A stretch of DNA of 64,000 nt. Source: Rosellinia necatrix (taxonomy: Eukaryota > Ascomycota > Sordariomycetes > Xylariales > Xylariaceae). Where the stretch lies: the NCBI GenBank assembly GCA_021209875.1, contig JAGYVD010000009.1, forward strand, positions 930,001-994,000, written 5' to 3'. The notes below the pieces were generated by a model, which was given only the letters and a program-made list of their open reading frames with translations, made no database searches and was not told the origin of the DNA. This document shows, in pieces, positions 35,541 through 48,935 of this stretch. Every line of letters begins with the position of its first letter. Position 1 is the stretch's first letter. A program made the position numbers and the translations under genes.

Positions 35541-36888
35541 CGCGGGCTCTCGTTCCCCGAGGCACCTGGTTCCGAGATTCTGGTTCGTCTAGGGATCCGG
35601 CCCCGTCGTTTACCAGGTGCCAGAGCCCACGCAATGTAACCCCCCATACTCCTCCTGCAAGCCAGCCGGTGGTCGGCGCTCCTTCAGCTAAACGAATTGC
35701 CGGAATCGCAGGAGTAGCGCTTATCTACACCGAAATTCAAGGGACGGTTCATTAACACTGTTACGTGCGCTAGATAGGGAGTTTCGTAGTGCTTAGATTG
35801 TCGAGTGTTGCGAAGGGCACGCGCATGCTGCAGGCCAACATCTCATATGGGCTCATACCACCCCTATTGATTTGTTACTGATCTGTTAGTTATCAGATAG
35901 CGGCCGATTCCCTGCATATAACCTATCATGGGTCGCTGACACTGTCCTGCATGGTCTTTTGCTCGGGAAACTAGCCTTTCACCGAAAGTGACGAATCTCT
36001 AGAGCACCTGGCCCTAAACAAACTCAGCCTTGGGGCCGCGACATGTATCTTCGAGGAGGAGAGCGGACACCACTTACACGTTAACGGAATTTCCTCCGTA
36101 GGCTATTGTTTGCAAATGAAACAGCGATGGTGTGGCTTGTTGGCAGCTCGCCGGCGTCCTCCGAATACGGCAACGCTCCGGGGCCAGGGCGCTCGGGGGC
36201 TGGGAGGCTCCCGCCTCACCGATGGGCGTGGGTGTGGTGAGGGTTTTGGATAGTTATCCGGTGCATATTCAGTTAGCCTGTTGTGGCACATATACTCATG
36301 ATTTGTGATATGCACTGCATGATTTACGTTGCCATGGAAATATCATGAGCGTCCAAGTAGTCTACATAGGCTCCCCTAGGTATCTGATACATCGACTCCT
36401 TTACGGCTGCATGGGAAATTACTCCGGTCAACGGCTCCAGTGGCACAGTCGGTGAAGATACATAATCAGGTAGCATGAGATTCTCCAGGAGGCGTCGAAG
36501 TCTATAACAACCTAGGTTAGTAGGTAGGCAGGGTAGTAGTCTTGGAGTACAACTTTTACCGGAGACAAGGGATCCGATCTGAACGACCGTTCTGTGACCG
36601 TCAATGAAACTCCCTGCGGGGTGATGGATTGGCGAGGTCTAGTCCATTGTTAAAGAGCAAGAAGGTCAAAGATCTTCTCGAAGGATTTGCTTAACGAGAG
36701 AAAAAGCAAACAAGTTGATTACAGGTCTTGGTAGCGAGGTGAGGGCGATGGATCGAGCTGACCTTGCACGTGTCATGTGGAGTGGGAACAGCCAGGCGGT
36801 AAGGGCCTAACCTATCAGGGAGGGAGCACAAGATAGGGATGGTATACTCGGGTATATACTCAGGTTAGATGAGAACCAGGCCTGGGAC

Positions 36889-36918
36889 GGCCATCGCGGC
36901 CATCGCGGCCATCACGGC
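36889..36918. repeat. 9-nt repeat GGCCATCGC x3
   Basis: Three tandem units are present, the third with one change (GGCCATCAC). Confidence 0.85.
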
Positions 36919-39900
36919 CAGCTAAACTAGCCTTCTCTCCTTCAGGCGTAACTAGTACAATATTATGGCCCCGCCGTCTGACACGTATGGCTCAACGATA
37001 TCTTTCTTCAAAGCTCGAAAGTCCGACCTCAGTACGATCCAGCATATACCAAGTAGAAATAAGCACTATAAACAGCAAACTGTGTAAGCGCAATCTACCT
37101 CAGCCCAAGCCTTACAGGGTGGACCGTGAATTCCTGCACTAAACACAGAATAGTTAGGTGTATTAGACAAAGTTTGTATTCATAACAAACCGTCAATGCT
37201 TGAGGTCAGAGCTCATGAGATAAAACTCGGTCTCCGAAATTAATTATAACCTGCCAGACGTAGAATCGGTAACGGGAAGGATGGCCCAACCGCAATATAT
37301 TCGCCATGGCTGTCTAACTTCATACCAACTAGTTATGAAGTTGACAGGGTCTTACTTACCACGTGGCGAGCCGGCCAAATTAGTTTGTAATACGATGAAG
37401 ATCGTCATAACGCTGCGTACCAGCACAGCACTTGATCACTTGTTATTCAAATTAGTTAAGCGCTCAGACAATATAACTAGTTCGATGGTCAAAGCGTTAC
37501 CTCAGACCCCTTCGTATTCTAACCGCGATCGCTTCGATGTGCAATTGCGTCACCCGCACTTGACGATCCCTCAACACGCAGCTTGTCGATAGACGGTACA
37601 TAGTTGGATTGTCTCTTCAACGAGTTGGTGGACGGGTGGGCTTGGCAAAGCACAAGGACCCAAGGGAACGTCTATGATAGGTGGTTTCACGAGTTGAAGG
37701 AATCAAGAAATACGCTAAAAACCGCGTTATCGCGCTTCTAAACCACGCCGGGCCAACGGCTATAGCCGCTGGCAATTTTGAAATTAGTGTTATACACATG
37801 TCCACGGTAGCGCTAAGCATGTTTTAGTGCATTTTAATGTAATCAATGCTCAAAATGTGAACAGCTCCCCCCGTCAACTGACTAACTAGCTAACTGAATG
37901 TCCAATAACAACATTTTCATAACTAAACCAACCAGTCGGCACTGGTAGTTTGCATTTCTGGTGGGAATTGAGGCGTCCAGTCGGGAGCCGTCAAGCCGTG
38001 GCCGTGACGATCGCACCATGGAGGCCTGAAGACGGGGACCCTAGACAAATACGCAATATGTGCAGCATACGCTACATTAAAGTAATTTGAATTTTGGCCC
38101 AAAAGCTCGATTGGTTGGTTGGTTGGACAGAACTCGCTGCAGCTAGGAACCCTTGCCCGTGAGAACTTGCCCCCCCTTAGCTTCTCTATCGAAAAAAAAA
38201 AAACAAAGCGTCAATATCTGGTCACGACACCACACCCTTTGTCTCGACCGACCTGGGGGCTCCCGTTCATTCCAGGCAAATGGACCCCTCATCGCACGTG
38301 GCCAAAGCAGAGACGAAGGGACGTGCCCAACGGGATGGACGCTGGGGGTGCAAAACTTCTTCTCTACTGGGCAGGTAGAGATAGGTACATGTACCTCCTT
38401 TATCTAGACCCTGCCCCTCTTACGATGAACCACAAACTCGTAATATTTGGTAGGTTAGTGAACCCATCCGCGCGCAGCATATAACTTAAATCATGTTACC
38501 CCTGGAGCCGTACGCACGCTATTAAGGTAGTTCCTAGATAGCCGCTTGGCCTCATGGCACACCATCATTTCTTCCATCAGGCTAACTCTGATCTCTAACC
38601 CGATCACCTATAGAGAGAGACCTTGTACGGCTATTAAATGCCGGCGACGGCTTTAACCTAGGGGGAAGGGGGGAGGGGGGGAAGGTTTTATTCACAGAGT
38701 GCTCTCCTATTCTACACTAAACACTAAAATCGAGCGCTGTGGATGGTAGGTGGAAGACCAGAGAGAGCGACTATTTAATACGCGGTAAATTAGTCTTCCA
38801 GAACGATAGAGCGAAAGTCCGTCGACGCCAGAAAAAAATATATTGGCTGTCCTAGCGGCGAGGCGTAGCAAAAGCTTATCTGCACTGGATCTAGGTTGAT
38901 CGTCACGCCAGGAGAGAATGAAACAAGCGACGATCCCGCAACACGAGGGAAATGATCCGGAACAGCAGGCCGATTTAATTAATTGACCCCTTCACGGAGG
39001 TTTCTGCTCCGTCGAGATCGTCGAGGCGGGGAAATTACTGCCATCGAGACGGCCGGGCGCGGCAGCGGCAGCGGCAGCGGCGGTGAGATCCAAAACAGTA
39101 GCGTAACATCGTTGCCGTATCATGTCAGATGGTGGTTTGGTTAAACTCAATCCGGTGATGAAAACAGAGAACAGACTTACTTCTACATGCGGACGGGTTG
39201 TCATGGACCTGCGAAGAAAGCCGGTTTGGAAATTTACAGATGTCCGCTTTTACTGGCTGTGGCGAGCACGCTGTTAGCACCTATCATCATGCGCGCTATC
39301 TAAGCAAGATTGCGATTCTGATGCTAGTAAGGGGTTGAAGGGCGACTCGATACCACCTAGTCTGTATCATGCTTATGGTTATGGCTAATCCAAGAAACCT
39401 GCCACCCGGGGCAAAGCTTTTCCGTCGGGATGAGGCGGCGCGAGGATTATTACCAGCGGTACTTCGTATGTGAGGCGGTTGGTCTAGACCAGTGAACGAG
39501 TAACAAATAGTCGGAGAGATTGGTTGGCAGCCAAACCATCCCGCTACCTACGCAGCATGCCTGTGTAGGCTACCAACAACCTCCTTGTTTTTTCTAGTGT
39601 AGCGTATAGCGAGAACATAAGCGGCGTAGTCCATTGACATGTTGGCCAGGGAATGCTCGGGCATGGTTGTTGGTGGGCCTCTGGTCCCAATAGGGCAAGA
39701 ATACGACCAACGAGATCCAGCCCCAGGAGCTCGGGATAGGGACTTTAATCTCGAGCTCGCCGAGGGCTTTACAGTCAGGGTCAGTTGACGACGACGAAAT
39801 GCTGGCGTCGGGATTAATAATGCCTGACGCTTGCGGCGGTTGTTGGCGATCGAATGGGAGATGGGAGGGAGGCGTGTTTGCTCGGTGTGTGAGCCACCAA

Positions 39901-40235
39901 ACATGCCACCATACCTGTCACCATACCCGTCGAGTTCGTGTAGGGCCGCCAGCAAACTTCCACACGAGGGCTGCAGGATCCAAGTTTCCCGTCTGCGTTA
40001 TAGTCAGCGTGATCTCGGCATGTTATGCGCTACCGATTACGGGAGAGGCATGTAGTGAGCATTACAAAATGACTCACGTCGAACCCCGCCAGTACCGAGG
40101 CGGCCGCTCGCCGCCCATCCGTTCACCGGTCCCGACGAGAGGTCGGCCTGGAGATGGCGTCAAGAGGCGATCGGCTGGGTCGACTGTCGGTCGGGACCCC
40201 ATCATTTCATCCCACATACCGTGGCTTGTCGCCAT

Positions 40236-40352
40236 GGGTGGTGTGTAGTGGTGGTGTGTAGTAGTGGGTAGTGGTGGTAGTAACAGTAGTGGTAACAGTA
40301 GTGGTAACAGTAGTGGTTGGTGGTGGTGGTGCTGGTGCTGGTGGTGCTGGTG
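40236..40352. repeat. GTGGT/AACAGTAGTGGT repeat tract
   Basis: A GTGGTGTGTAGT region runs into three 12-nt units AACAGTAGTGGT (from about 40282). It ends in TGG/TGC triplets. Confidence 0.9.
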
Positions 40353-41332
40353 CATTACATTACCTCCGCCACATTATACAGAAAAAGCAATTTTTGAACC
40401 TGCCGGGTTGGTGATAGCTTCACGACTCCCGCGCCACTGCAGGCGTAGTTACTGGTAGTGGACTGGTGGTGGACTGTTGGTACGCGCACTAACTATCTTG
40501 TATGAAGCCTAGTTGGTATAGCGTAGATGGAATGCCGCGAGTCGTTCGATCAAGGGCCGCCAAGGATGAATCTTAGTGTATTAGTGTCGGTGCCTTCACG
40601 CCGTAAAAAGACAACCCCCCGCACCCGCAACGCCGACGGAGCTTGATGGTTATGCTTATTATTAGCGACGGCTTGGACACACACCACCTACCTAGTATGT
40701 AGGCCGACCCAACAACGACCCGGCGACCAACGCCCGTCAGGGCAGTCGACGCCCGTACGGAATTTCCCCTCTGAATGCCTATGGAACAGCTCTCCCTCAC
40801 AAACCAGCCCGGCTGCGACGGCGGGGTCCTTGTTGAAGGATCCTCCCCAGACCATGTGGGGGTTCCGACGAGGACAGAGTGACGAATCCCATTTACGTCG
40901 ACTCATTCACTGAATTAGCAACTTGCATGACGACGCCTGACTGAGGTTCCTCCTGGGGAAGGGGGTCTGGGTAGGTCTGGTCCGGTAGTAGTATGTAGGT
41001 GGTGTAATACAAGCAGACTACGGCTGGCAATATGCCAGGTAAGCTCTTGGCGCTCATTAAGGAAATAAGCACACTCTATGTACGGTCCGCTATGACTGAC
41101 CAGTCGCACCTCAGGCACTCAGTAATTTAGGTGCTCACTGCGGACGTTTCTTAAGCTGTAGTAAGTGAAACCAACGGGCGGTGAGTTGCTGAATAACGAA
41201 TAACCCCTTCCAGATGGCGCCTAGTCGTCTGACTGCATATGAAATGTTATACCTAACCGATCCAGTCCCGGCATTTGTTAGACTAGAGTGATCATCACTC
41301 CGTATTACTTCACACGCTACGAGAAAGAGAGG

Positions 41333-41335
<3 letters not shown>

Positions 41336-41377
<42 letters not shown>
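41336..41377. repeat. (GA)21 microsatellite
   Basis: About 42 bases of uninterrupted GA dinucleotide are present. Translations through it give long Ser-Leu or Arg-Glu runs that are not genes. Confidence 0.95.
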
Positions 41378-41381
<4 letters not shown>

Positions 41382-41672
41382 GCGAGCCCAAGGACTTGAA
41401 TGTGAGAAATACCGTCGTATCCCCCGAATTTGTAAACCGGCCATAGGCCGGTGTTGAGTGACGGGCACGTTATGTATCTTGGGAACCCGAAGAGCCCCAT
41501 ATTCGACCCTGGCGCTCTGTACCACCAATGTTTTGATTCTGTAGACACTGTAACATCCCAAGTACCAGTAAAGCGAACGGTGTGGGTACTACACAAAGAG
41601 TCTACACGGTTAGACAAGGTGTTATTTGCAACCATGTTCCATTTGCCCACTGCCCACTGCCGGCTGGCAACC

Positions 41673-41702
41673 TTTTTTTTTTTTTTTTTTTCTCTCTCTC
41701 TT
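41673..41702. repeat. Poly-T followed by (CT)n
   Basis: Nineteen T are followed by six CT dinucleotides. Confidence 0.95.
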
Positions 41703-42689
41703 TCGTACGCACCAAGGTCTCTCTAACCCCGCTACTGGTTACCAAGAAACGCCAGTAGCTCGGCGTGAGCAACACAAGCATTGAACGGCACTTGGCGATT
41801 GCTTGACCAGCCAATGGCCTGGGCCGCCAGAGGGCAAGCAGTTGCATAAGAAGCACAAGTGAGAAAAAAAATCAAAAGCATCCTTACCCATCTAGGCAAA
41901 CCAATTGTTTGCATCAACTAATTGTTTGCTTGCCAAGGCAGAAACGTCAGCACCAAGAAGCTTGGAGGGTCTTGGGGGATCTCGTCGAGTCGCGGTCGCT
42001 GTGCAAACAGGCCGCTAGCCGAAACAATGGGGTTGGGGACCTCGTGGAGTCCGTTGGCCGTTCATGGCGAGGGCCGCCCGAAGCTTAACTCGGAGGGGGA
42101 AAAGTCAAAAGGGCGGTGGTCTAAAAATACCCTAGGTTAGTTAGTCGGGCGTTGGCGGCGGAGATGGCAGCGCTGCTTAAATTCATGCTTAAAATTTTTG
42201 AGGGGAAGAACGAGAAGGATTACGGGTGTTCCTCGTGGTCGCCAAGCCTGCCAAGGCTCCATCACCGCTTACGAAAGAGGAGGCCGCTCCAGCACAATCT
42301 CAAATATCGAAATCACGTACCCTCCCCAGATTGGGGGTCTCGCAGGCGGCGACCAGAAATGCCGGGTAACTTATCCGCTCTGCGCACCCTAGTGCACTCG
42401 GTATGCCGCCAGATAGTATGACAAGTGCAATGTGGTGGAGTGTGGCGCAAAAGCAGTTGGGAGAGACGACTGGAGTCCACGACCAGGGCCTGGATTCTTG
42501 GTGTCGTGTGATCTGCTGCTGCGCTCCAGAAACCCTGCCATGCATGATACCCGTTGGGGCCCCCCCCTCGGCGCCTCAGTGCTGCATGCTGCGATATAGG
42601 GTTGTTGGCGATGGCTCGAGTATAAGGACGGTTGGCTTGGTCTCCTGGGATAGATGTGCCGATCCTGTGCGCGTGATGTTATATACTAC

Positions 42690-42725
42690 ACTACTACCAC
42701 CACCACCACCACTACTACTACTAGT

Positions 42726-42770
<45 letters not shown>
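42690..42770. repeat. (CAC)n/(TAC)n compound triplet repeat
   Basis: CAC triplets grade into a long run of TAC triplets with one GTTAC interruption. Open frames across it, coding poly-Thr or poly-Val, are artefacts. Confidence 0.95.
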
Positions 42771-43301
42771 AATCAGTACGTAGTGTAGTATACACTTCGT
42801 CAGCTCAGTCGAGCCGTCCCCGCTCCCCTGACAGGTATGAAATGAAGGTACGAGACACATGAGATCTGCACCCCGGTTCGGTTAGGAAAGAAGCTTGAAT
42901 CCTTCCCAGCCAGTGGGAACTCTAGACAGGGCTAGCATCGTTTGATGACACATGTACATCCTGTTCGTCATCAAGAGCCCGCCACTAGCAGCCTCAACAA
43001 GGGTGGCCCACCATCAAACTCAAATCGTTCTGGGCCCTCTGGGTTCTGGGTAGGTAGGTAGTTATGTATTCCTCTAGGAGTGGTCCCCGGCGTTGTCAGT
43101 AACTATCTAGGTATGCAGACCTGCTACATACATAGTTAATGTATTGCTGAGGTTAAGAAGGTGCCGTACCGTACTGGGATCCTCTCGGAATGATGCACTG
43201 TGCGTGCGAAGCATCTATGAGAAGGACAAGATTAGGTCTTTCAGTTCTGGAGCCACGGGGTTTCGGCTTGGTAGTGTAAATGCGGCTGTCGTTCATTGTG
43301 A

Positions 43302-43316
43302 GATGATGATGATGGC

Positions 43317-43349
<33 letters not shown>
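43302..43349. repeat. (GAT)n triplet repeat
   Basis: About 16 GAT triplets with one GCG interruption are present. Confidence 0.95.
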
Positions 43350-43683
43350 CTTTTCCGTCTGGTCAGTGTTCTTTGCCCCGGGGCACCGTTTACCCGTCGC
43401 CGTCCTCCCTTGGGGCGATGGGCCAGCCGACTATGATATTGTCTCGATCACCCGTCAGACGGTGGGCAAAATAACCAGGCACCTTGGTGTTTGTAGAATG
43501 CGTTTCTCGTTTAAAAAGGCCAATCGCAACGAACAATGCATGGCACAAGGAGAATCCTCGTGCGTTCTTCTTCACCGCTAGCTAGTTACTTTGTACGACT
43601 CCCATCACACTTGCCGCGCCCGTGGTCAAACCCTCTCTGTTTGACGGCGGCATGAGATGATTAAACCCGGCGGGGTGTGTTGG

Positions 43684-43737
43684 GTAGTTAGGTAGTTAGG
43701 TAGTTAGGTAGTCAGGCAGTTGGGTAGGGGAGTTAGG
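43684..43737. repeat. GGTAGTTA octamer repeat
   Basis: Three or four units of GGTAGTTA are followed by decayed GGCAGTTG variants. Confidence 0.85.
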
Positions 43738-44618
43738 TTAAATGGCCTTTCTGTCGTTCATATGGAGTAGTTAGTTAGTTGTGATCGTCGCTCATGCGAT
43801 CGTCCAGAGATGCATATCGCGCGATGTAATGCGCCGTTTCAAATGAAGAACATAGGCCCTCCGGGCGCGCCAATCGAAACTCTGTGACTGGGTGGATTAC
43901 ACACGAGTATACAAGTTGATGTTTGACCAGAGATATGCGTGATGCGAATGCTTGCCCTTGGGGCAGTCGACGAGCCAACCGTGCTCGCTTGTTCCCAAAT
44001 TAGCCCCCCTTGGTGGCACGGCTCATTCGCACACATCAGTCGCGCGATTGAGCCTCATCAACTTTGGTTCGAGGCGGTGAATCGGCTCTCCCAAGGCTTT
44101 GGGTATTTGAAATGACTATAACCCTTGACCACCCAAGACTACGGGTTCGGGTATTTCAAATGCCATTGGCCCTAGTGGATGTACTGTAGTGTACACGGCG
44201 ATCCCTGTCCACGGCCGGCAACGAGACGGCGCTAGAGTACGGGAAAAGAGAATGGGCGGGTTCGCGATGATACTTGACCGTCAACCCGGAGGGGGAAGAC
44301 CAGCGTGCGCTTGCCAACGACTGAATTCTCATCAACAGTACGGTGTAACTACGGTAGCAAATTCGAGGTACACAAGTCATACCCGAGAACATGGTGGTCG
44401 AGGCTTGACAGGTGATGCCAGGTTAGACAAATAGGGTTGCGCTGAATCCGACTGTGGTGCACGAAAAGAGCAACACCGTCGGCGAATTCGGTAAAGACTT
44501 ATCCCAAAACGTTCGCCCTCGGAAACACAATGATCCTGGGGAGGGCTAACAAGGTGGTACAATCAAGGCCGTGCACTGGTGACGCTCTCGAAATTTGCCG
44601 GAACCAATCGAGCCTCGG

Positions 44619-44625
44619 TGGTGTT

Positions 44626-44675
<50 letters not shown>

Positions 44676-44746
44676 GGCGTGTGGACTGGCGAGTGTGTGT
44701 ATGTATGTGTGTGTGTGTGTGTATATGTATGTATGTGTATGTGTGC
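44619..44746. repeat. (GT)n microsatellite with GTAT tail
   Basis: Over 120 bases are dominated by GT dinucleotides, then GGGT, then GTAT/TATG. Both strands give open frames of low-complexity peptide that are not genes. Confidence 0.95.
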
Positions 44747-45070
44747 ATTAACTACCATTGCACGCAAACGACTTAGTTTCGGTAAAATGTGAAGATTGTA
44801 GAATCCATCCCCTTGCTAATCATCACCTGTGTAGGTCAGTGGAGATCTATTGGTTATGCCATCTGAAGCTGAATCTCTGGACAATCTCTCCATGGTACGT
44901 GCGCGGCACGATACTCCCGGGTAGTCCGTCGCCTTGCGTGCTAATCCCGCTTGATACCGGTATTAAGGCCAGCATCGCGAAGGGGACGGTTCCATCGCCA
45001 GCCAGGACAGGACACTGATCCCCATGTCGTGCAAAATGCCTCGGCGGCGTAGCGTATGCCGCCGCCGCAG

Positions 45071-45133
45071 CAATATACTGTATATATCTGTAGGTATATA
45101 TATATAAATATATACAAATATATATATACATAT
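45071..45133. repeat. TA-rich microsatellite
   Basis: TATATA-rich sequence with AAATATA interruptions. It could form cruciforms but shows no gene. Confidence 0.85.
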
Positions 45134-46084
45134 GGTATCAGTGGCCCCCATTATGCCCTACGTAGTTCGGCTCATGGGCGCTGAGGAGCGGATGGCACCG
45201 TCTCCTTGCAGGCGACCGGCTCGAAAGAATGCTACCGGGGAAACAGCCCGAGGGGAAGAGGAAGCCCTATGATAACGCTTGTGTGTTAAGATAATGCACG
45301 GCAGCCCGGTAAAGCCCTATTATGGCGCGTATTAACATGCGAAACGGAATGGGACGGAGAGGACACAGCGGGCTATCGTCTCGATATTGACCGTGTTTAT
45401 ACACCGGGATTCCGCCGCAGATATGGCCGTAAGTCGCTCGTGTAAGTAACGATCGGACGTAAAAGGCGTTGCTCATGTAATGGAAACATAATTGCATGTA
45501 ACGGGAGGGCCAGAGTGCGGGATAACACTGAGGCCGTACCAAAGAACATCCACCCCACCACTCACTTACAGGTTCCAATCTAGTACAGACCGGCATTGAA
45601 AAAGCAACGCAGTCCAAAAAAAAAAAAAGCGCCGACTGAGGACTGACCGTGTAACCCGAAAGAGTTCTTGTACGCTACAATTACACTACCACCTTCCACC
45701 CTCCCATCTGGATCTGGATCTGGATCCTGAGATAGAGGAACGGTCTGTTACATACAGACATGGCTGCTTTCCAACCCAGGAACGGTCAAATACCACTGCA
45801 CGGAGTACATATCTCTGTTGGTTCCCCAATCCACTCACCCCTCTGTTGCCAGCACCCCCTCGTGGGTCGCCCCGTTAGCTGGGCAAGACATCTGGGCGAT
45901 GATAGAGGTACGCCCTCTTCTAGATTCCAACTCCACTCGGCTAAGCTAGGTGTAATATGTACCAGTACTACAGCAGCCCTGATAGTGCTCCTTGGCGGCC
46001 TGCCTGCCTGGACTCCGTATATGTCGCCGATGCTTGGTCCCAACTTGGCAAATGCTGTCGTTTGACCATGTTTACAGCCGTGCT

Positions 46085-46165
46085 CTGTACCGTGCCGTAC
46101 TGTACTGTATTGTACTGTATTGTCCTGTAGGCAGGTAGTGTGGTGTACGGTATTATGGTGTAGTG
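46085..46165. repeat. TGTACTG/TGTATTG-type repeat
   Basis: Alternating GTACT and GTATT pentamers are followed by GTGTAGTGTATT-like sequence. A similar motif occurs near 34350. Confidence 0.7.
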
Positions 46166-47530
46166 TATTATGTAGTTCGTTATTCGGTGCTCCCTTGGAT
46201 AACCACAGACAGCATCATGCGTCCATCTCGGCGCATCCCCGGGGTCCTGGGCTGCTCCGGCAAGGTCACAAGAGATGGGCGTGTTCGTGTTGGGCACGGC
46301 AGACACAGGTCCCTTTGGAAACGCCTCTTTTCGTTTGATTTGGAGCTTGATGTTGCTTGCTACCCTGACTGATATATCCCTTACTTCGTAGCATGGCGTG
46401 CGTAGGATCTCGTGCCTCGTCGCACTTGCGTTGCGCAAAGACATACTCCCTTGCCTACGGGCCCTTTCGGCTTGATATGACAAGATTCGTAGCCGCTCGA
46501 TGCGGGATCTTTTGATTGCTTTTCTTTTGGAAGCCGTGTGCATACCATCAAGGCCTATAGATCCCCAGTGTCCCCCTGTCATGAACCAGCTGCTCCCACG
46601 TTTATTCCGCCGTGTGTGTGTGTGTGGTGTACACTAGGATAGCAGCCTTCCTTCGCTTCAGCTTGTCTCGACAAGGTAGCCCCAACGGTCAGATAGGCGA
46701 GGGCATCAAGTCGTGGCGAGGCTTGAGGGAGGACTGATCAAGGGCAGCATAACCGTAACGACCAATCTCCATCTCTCGAACGATGGTCCTTTGCCCCCCT
46801 TGCCACTCTGGTCTTTATATCCCTCTGGGCCATTTCCCTTCTTTCTTCGTCCTACTCTAGTGTGCTCTCGTCACTTATCCCGTCACTTGTCCTGTCACTT
46901 TTTGTTGTTTATTAGCCCCAATAAGTCCCCAGGAGACGAGGTAACAACAGTCTTAGCTGCTCCCCCCCCCTGTCACGTCACAAAGGGCGGAGAGTATGCG
47001 CCGCACGTGCTGGAGCGATGCTAAAAAAGATGGTTATCATGGGAGCCAGCCCATTAGTTACAAGCCACATCTGCCATTGTCCAGAGAGGTATCTTGGGGA
47101 TCCAGAATAACCTGGGTGGGCATGTAGAGTACCTCACTGTCCTTGTAGTGGATGGAGACCGTGTACAGGGCCCGAACTGATGTTTGGTGCCCGGCAGCTG
47201 CTCGCCCACAGTACACCAGGTAGGCTAGTACCGCGGCAAAGTGGTAGAGTACGGCAACGACCCCCCCTGTAGCAAGTATTCTGACCGAGACACGGTAGGT
47301 ACTGTACCTCTGAGCCCACGCGCCATGCTTGGCGCCCAGCGTGGTGTGGTGTACACCCACAGTACCTGGGTACTTGGTGGTGTACTCGGGGCAAGCAGCC
47401 AAGCCTGCCCTAAGCTGCCCAAGCCTGCCAAGCTTGCCAAGCCAAAGGTTTTCTGACTCGGGAAGCAGGCCCAAGTCCAAGATACAAGGTACGTAGTACC
47501 ACCTGTGGCCCACAGCAAAAACCTCCACCA

Positions 47531-48935
47531 AGCAACTGCCAACCGATCTCTCGACAATTACAGTATATTACCTATACCCATACCCATACCACACCCTGGC
47601 AGCTCGATACAACGCCCGACACATCTTCGACATCCGAAGCTTATATTTACATACTTTTACCTTTAAGCTTCGAAACAGCATCCACCCCATCCAACCTTAA
47701 TCACAACCACACCTCAATTCTGTCGCAGTCTGCCCCACGGCCAAACTCGACCACTACTACCTTACTTGGGTACTACTTACTACCTACTTACTTACACCAC
47801 TACTTCCTTACACCACTACTTCCACCACCACCACCACCGCCAACACCCTTCCTTTTTAACCTCTCTCGATAACTCCAGCACTCGCATCACCATCACCTCC
47901 AGTCTTATCGCCACAACCGGGTATTTACAGTTTCGTCTTGGGCCCTTCGACCCTGTGTCCCCCAGGCATCTATACCACCACTGCCGAACCTTACGCCCAA
48001 GCTTACACGGACCCGCTCACCCATCTCTCTCTCTTTCTCTCTTTCTCTCTCTCCCTGCTCCGTCTTACACGGCAGCATAGATAGCTCGACGCTGCCAGCA
48101 CCAACACCAACAGAACTATACCATCCCAGTACCAACAAGCAGCCTAAACCTTTCGTCATTAGACTTGGAACTCTCGGGTCCAAGCCATAAGGTCCTGAGG
48201 TATTACAGCGCCGGAGCCTATGCATTTACACAGCCAACCAACAGTGAAATACATCACTCATACCGCCATTGGCCATTGGCTATAAGAGAGAGACGCCCGT
48301 CCACCTCGGCGCCATTGAACTTGGCAATATATTCATCCCGCAACCACTGCTTTTCTACCAGATTTGTAAGCCCTCATAACGCCTTTGCGAGCCTTCCGGA
48401 TCTCTCTGCGTGGCTTGACCAAATACGTACGTACGCACATCATCCCTTGCCTGCTCCCCCCGAGACTTCCCACCAGCAAGCAAGCAGCTGCAGCCGCAGA
48501 TGAGAGGTTGCGTCCCAACCCCTGCGCACGGGGGCTACACTTAAGAAGCACTGCTCGCAGCAAGCACTCCATCCCCAAGCACTCCCTCCGTCTCCAACAT
48601 GCATTCCACGGCTGCCCGGCATCCGCTAACACGAGCGTCCTCGTTTGAAGTGAGCTACGCCTAGTATCACGGCACATACAACCGATCGCATTTACATGCG
48701 ATCCTAAGGCTACGGCGAACTACACTCCAGAACCGCTGAATTGGTGATCTCACCCGCACTCGATCTCACGCGACTGTCTGCATGAACACGACTGCGGCTT
48801 GATTGGAGTCGACGTGGTAGGAGGGTGGGATTGCACGAGCGCCGCTGTACTAGTCCACAAGACGTGGCAGCGTATCATTCCTTAACGTCCTCTTCACTAG
48901 GTACTATTTCGATACCATCCGGCCATTCAGTTGCG
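47531..48935 (+). promoter_or_regulatory. Long C/A- and pyrimidine-rich leader of the WOPR gene
   Basis: From about 47530 the plus strand becomes rich in C, A and CT tracts (CCACCA near 47822, CTCT near 48020), as fungal 5' leaders are. A small upstream ORF of 21 codons lies at 48220-48285. A possible leader intron has donor GTAAGC at 48366, CTTAAC branch site near 48881 and acceptor CACTAG ending at 48900 (535 nt). Its removal would place the spliced leader about 35 bases before the ATG at 48936. Confidence 0.4.

Larger units (their letters stand above)
29581..47530. other. About 18 kb gene-free region full of microsatellites
   Basis: From the AsnRS stop to the start of the WOPR gene leader I find no frame with family resemblance, convincing codon use or good splice sites, and no tRNA or rRNA. 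Base composition is mixed rather than uniformly A+T-rich, so this does not look like a simple repeat-induced-mutation desert. Many unrelated simple repeats are scattered through it and are listed separately. Intron-rich, fast-evolving or non-coding RNA genes could still hide here. Confidence 0.5.

Noticed and set aside
42576..42860. Frame with poly-Val or poly-Thr
   Set aside because: It is a translation of the CAC/TAC triplet repeat with no coding sequence beside it.
44546..44792. Several Cys/Val- or His/Thr-rich frames
   Set aside because: They are translations of the (GT)n tract on both strands.
45968..46582. 204-codon minus-strand frame
   Set aside because: It crosses the GTACT/GTATT repeat, has low-complexity Tyr/Thr/Gln content there, and shows no family resemblance or splice context.
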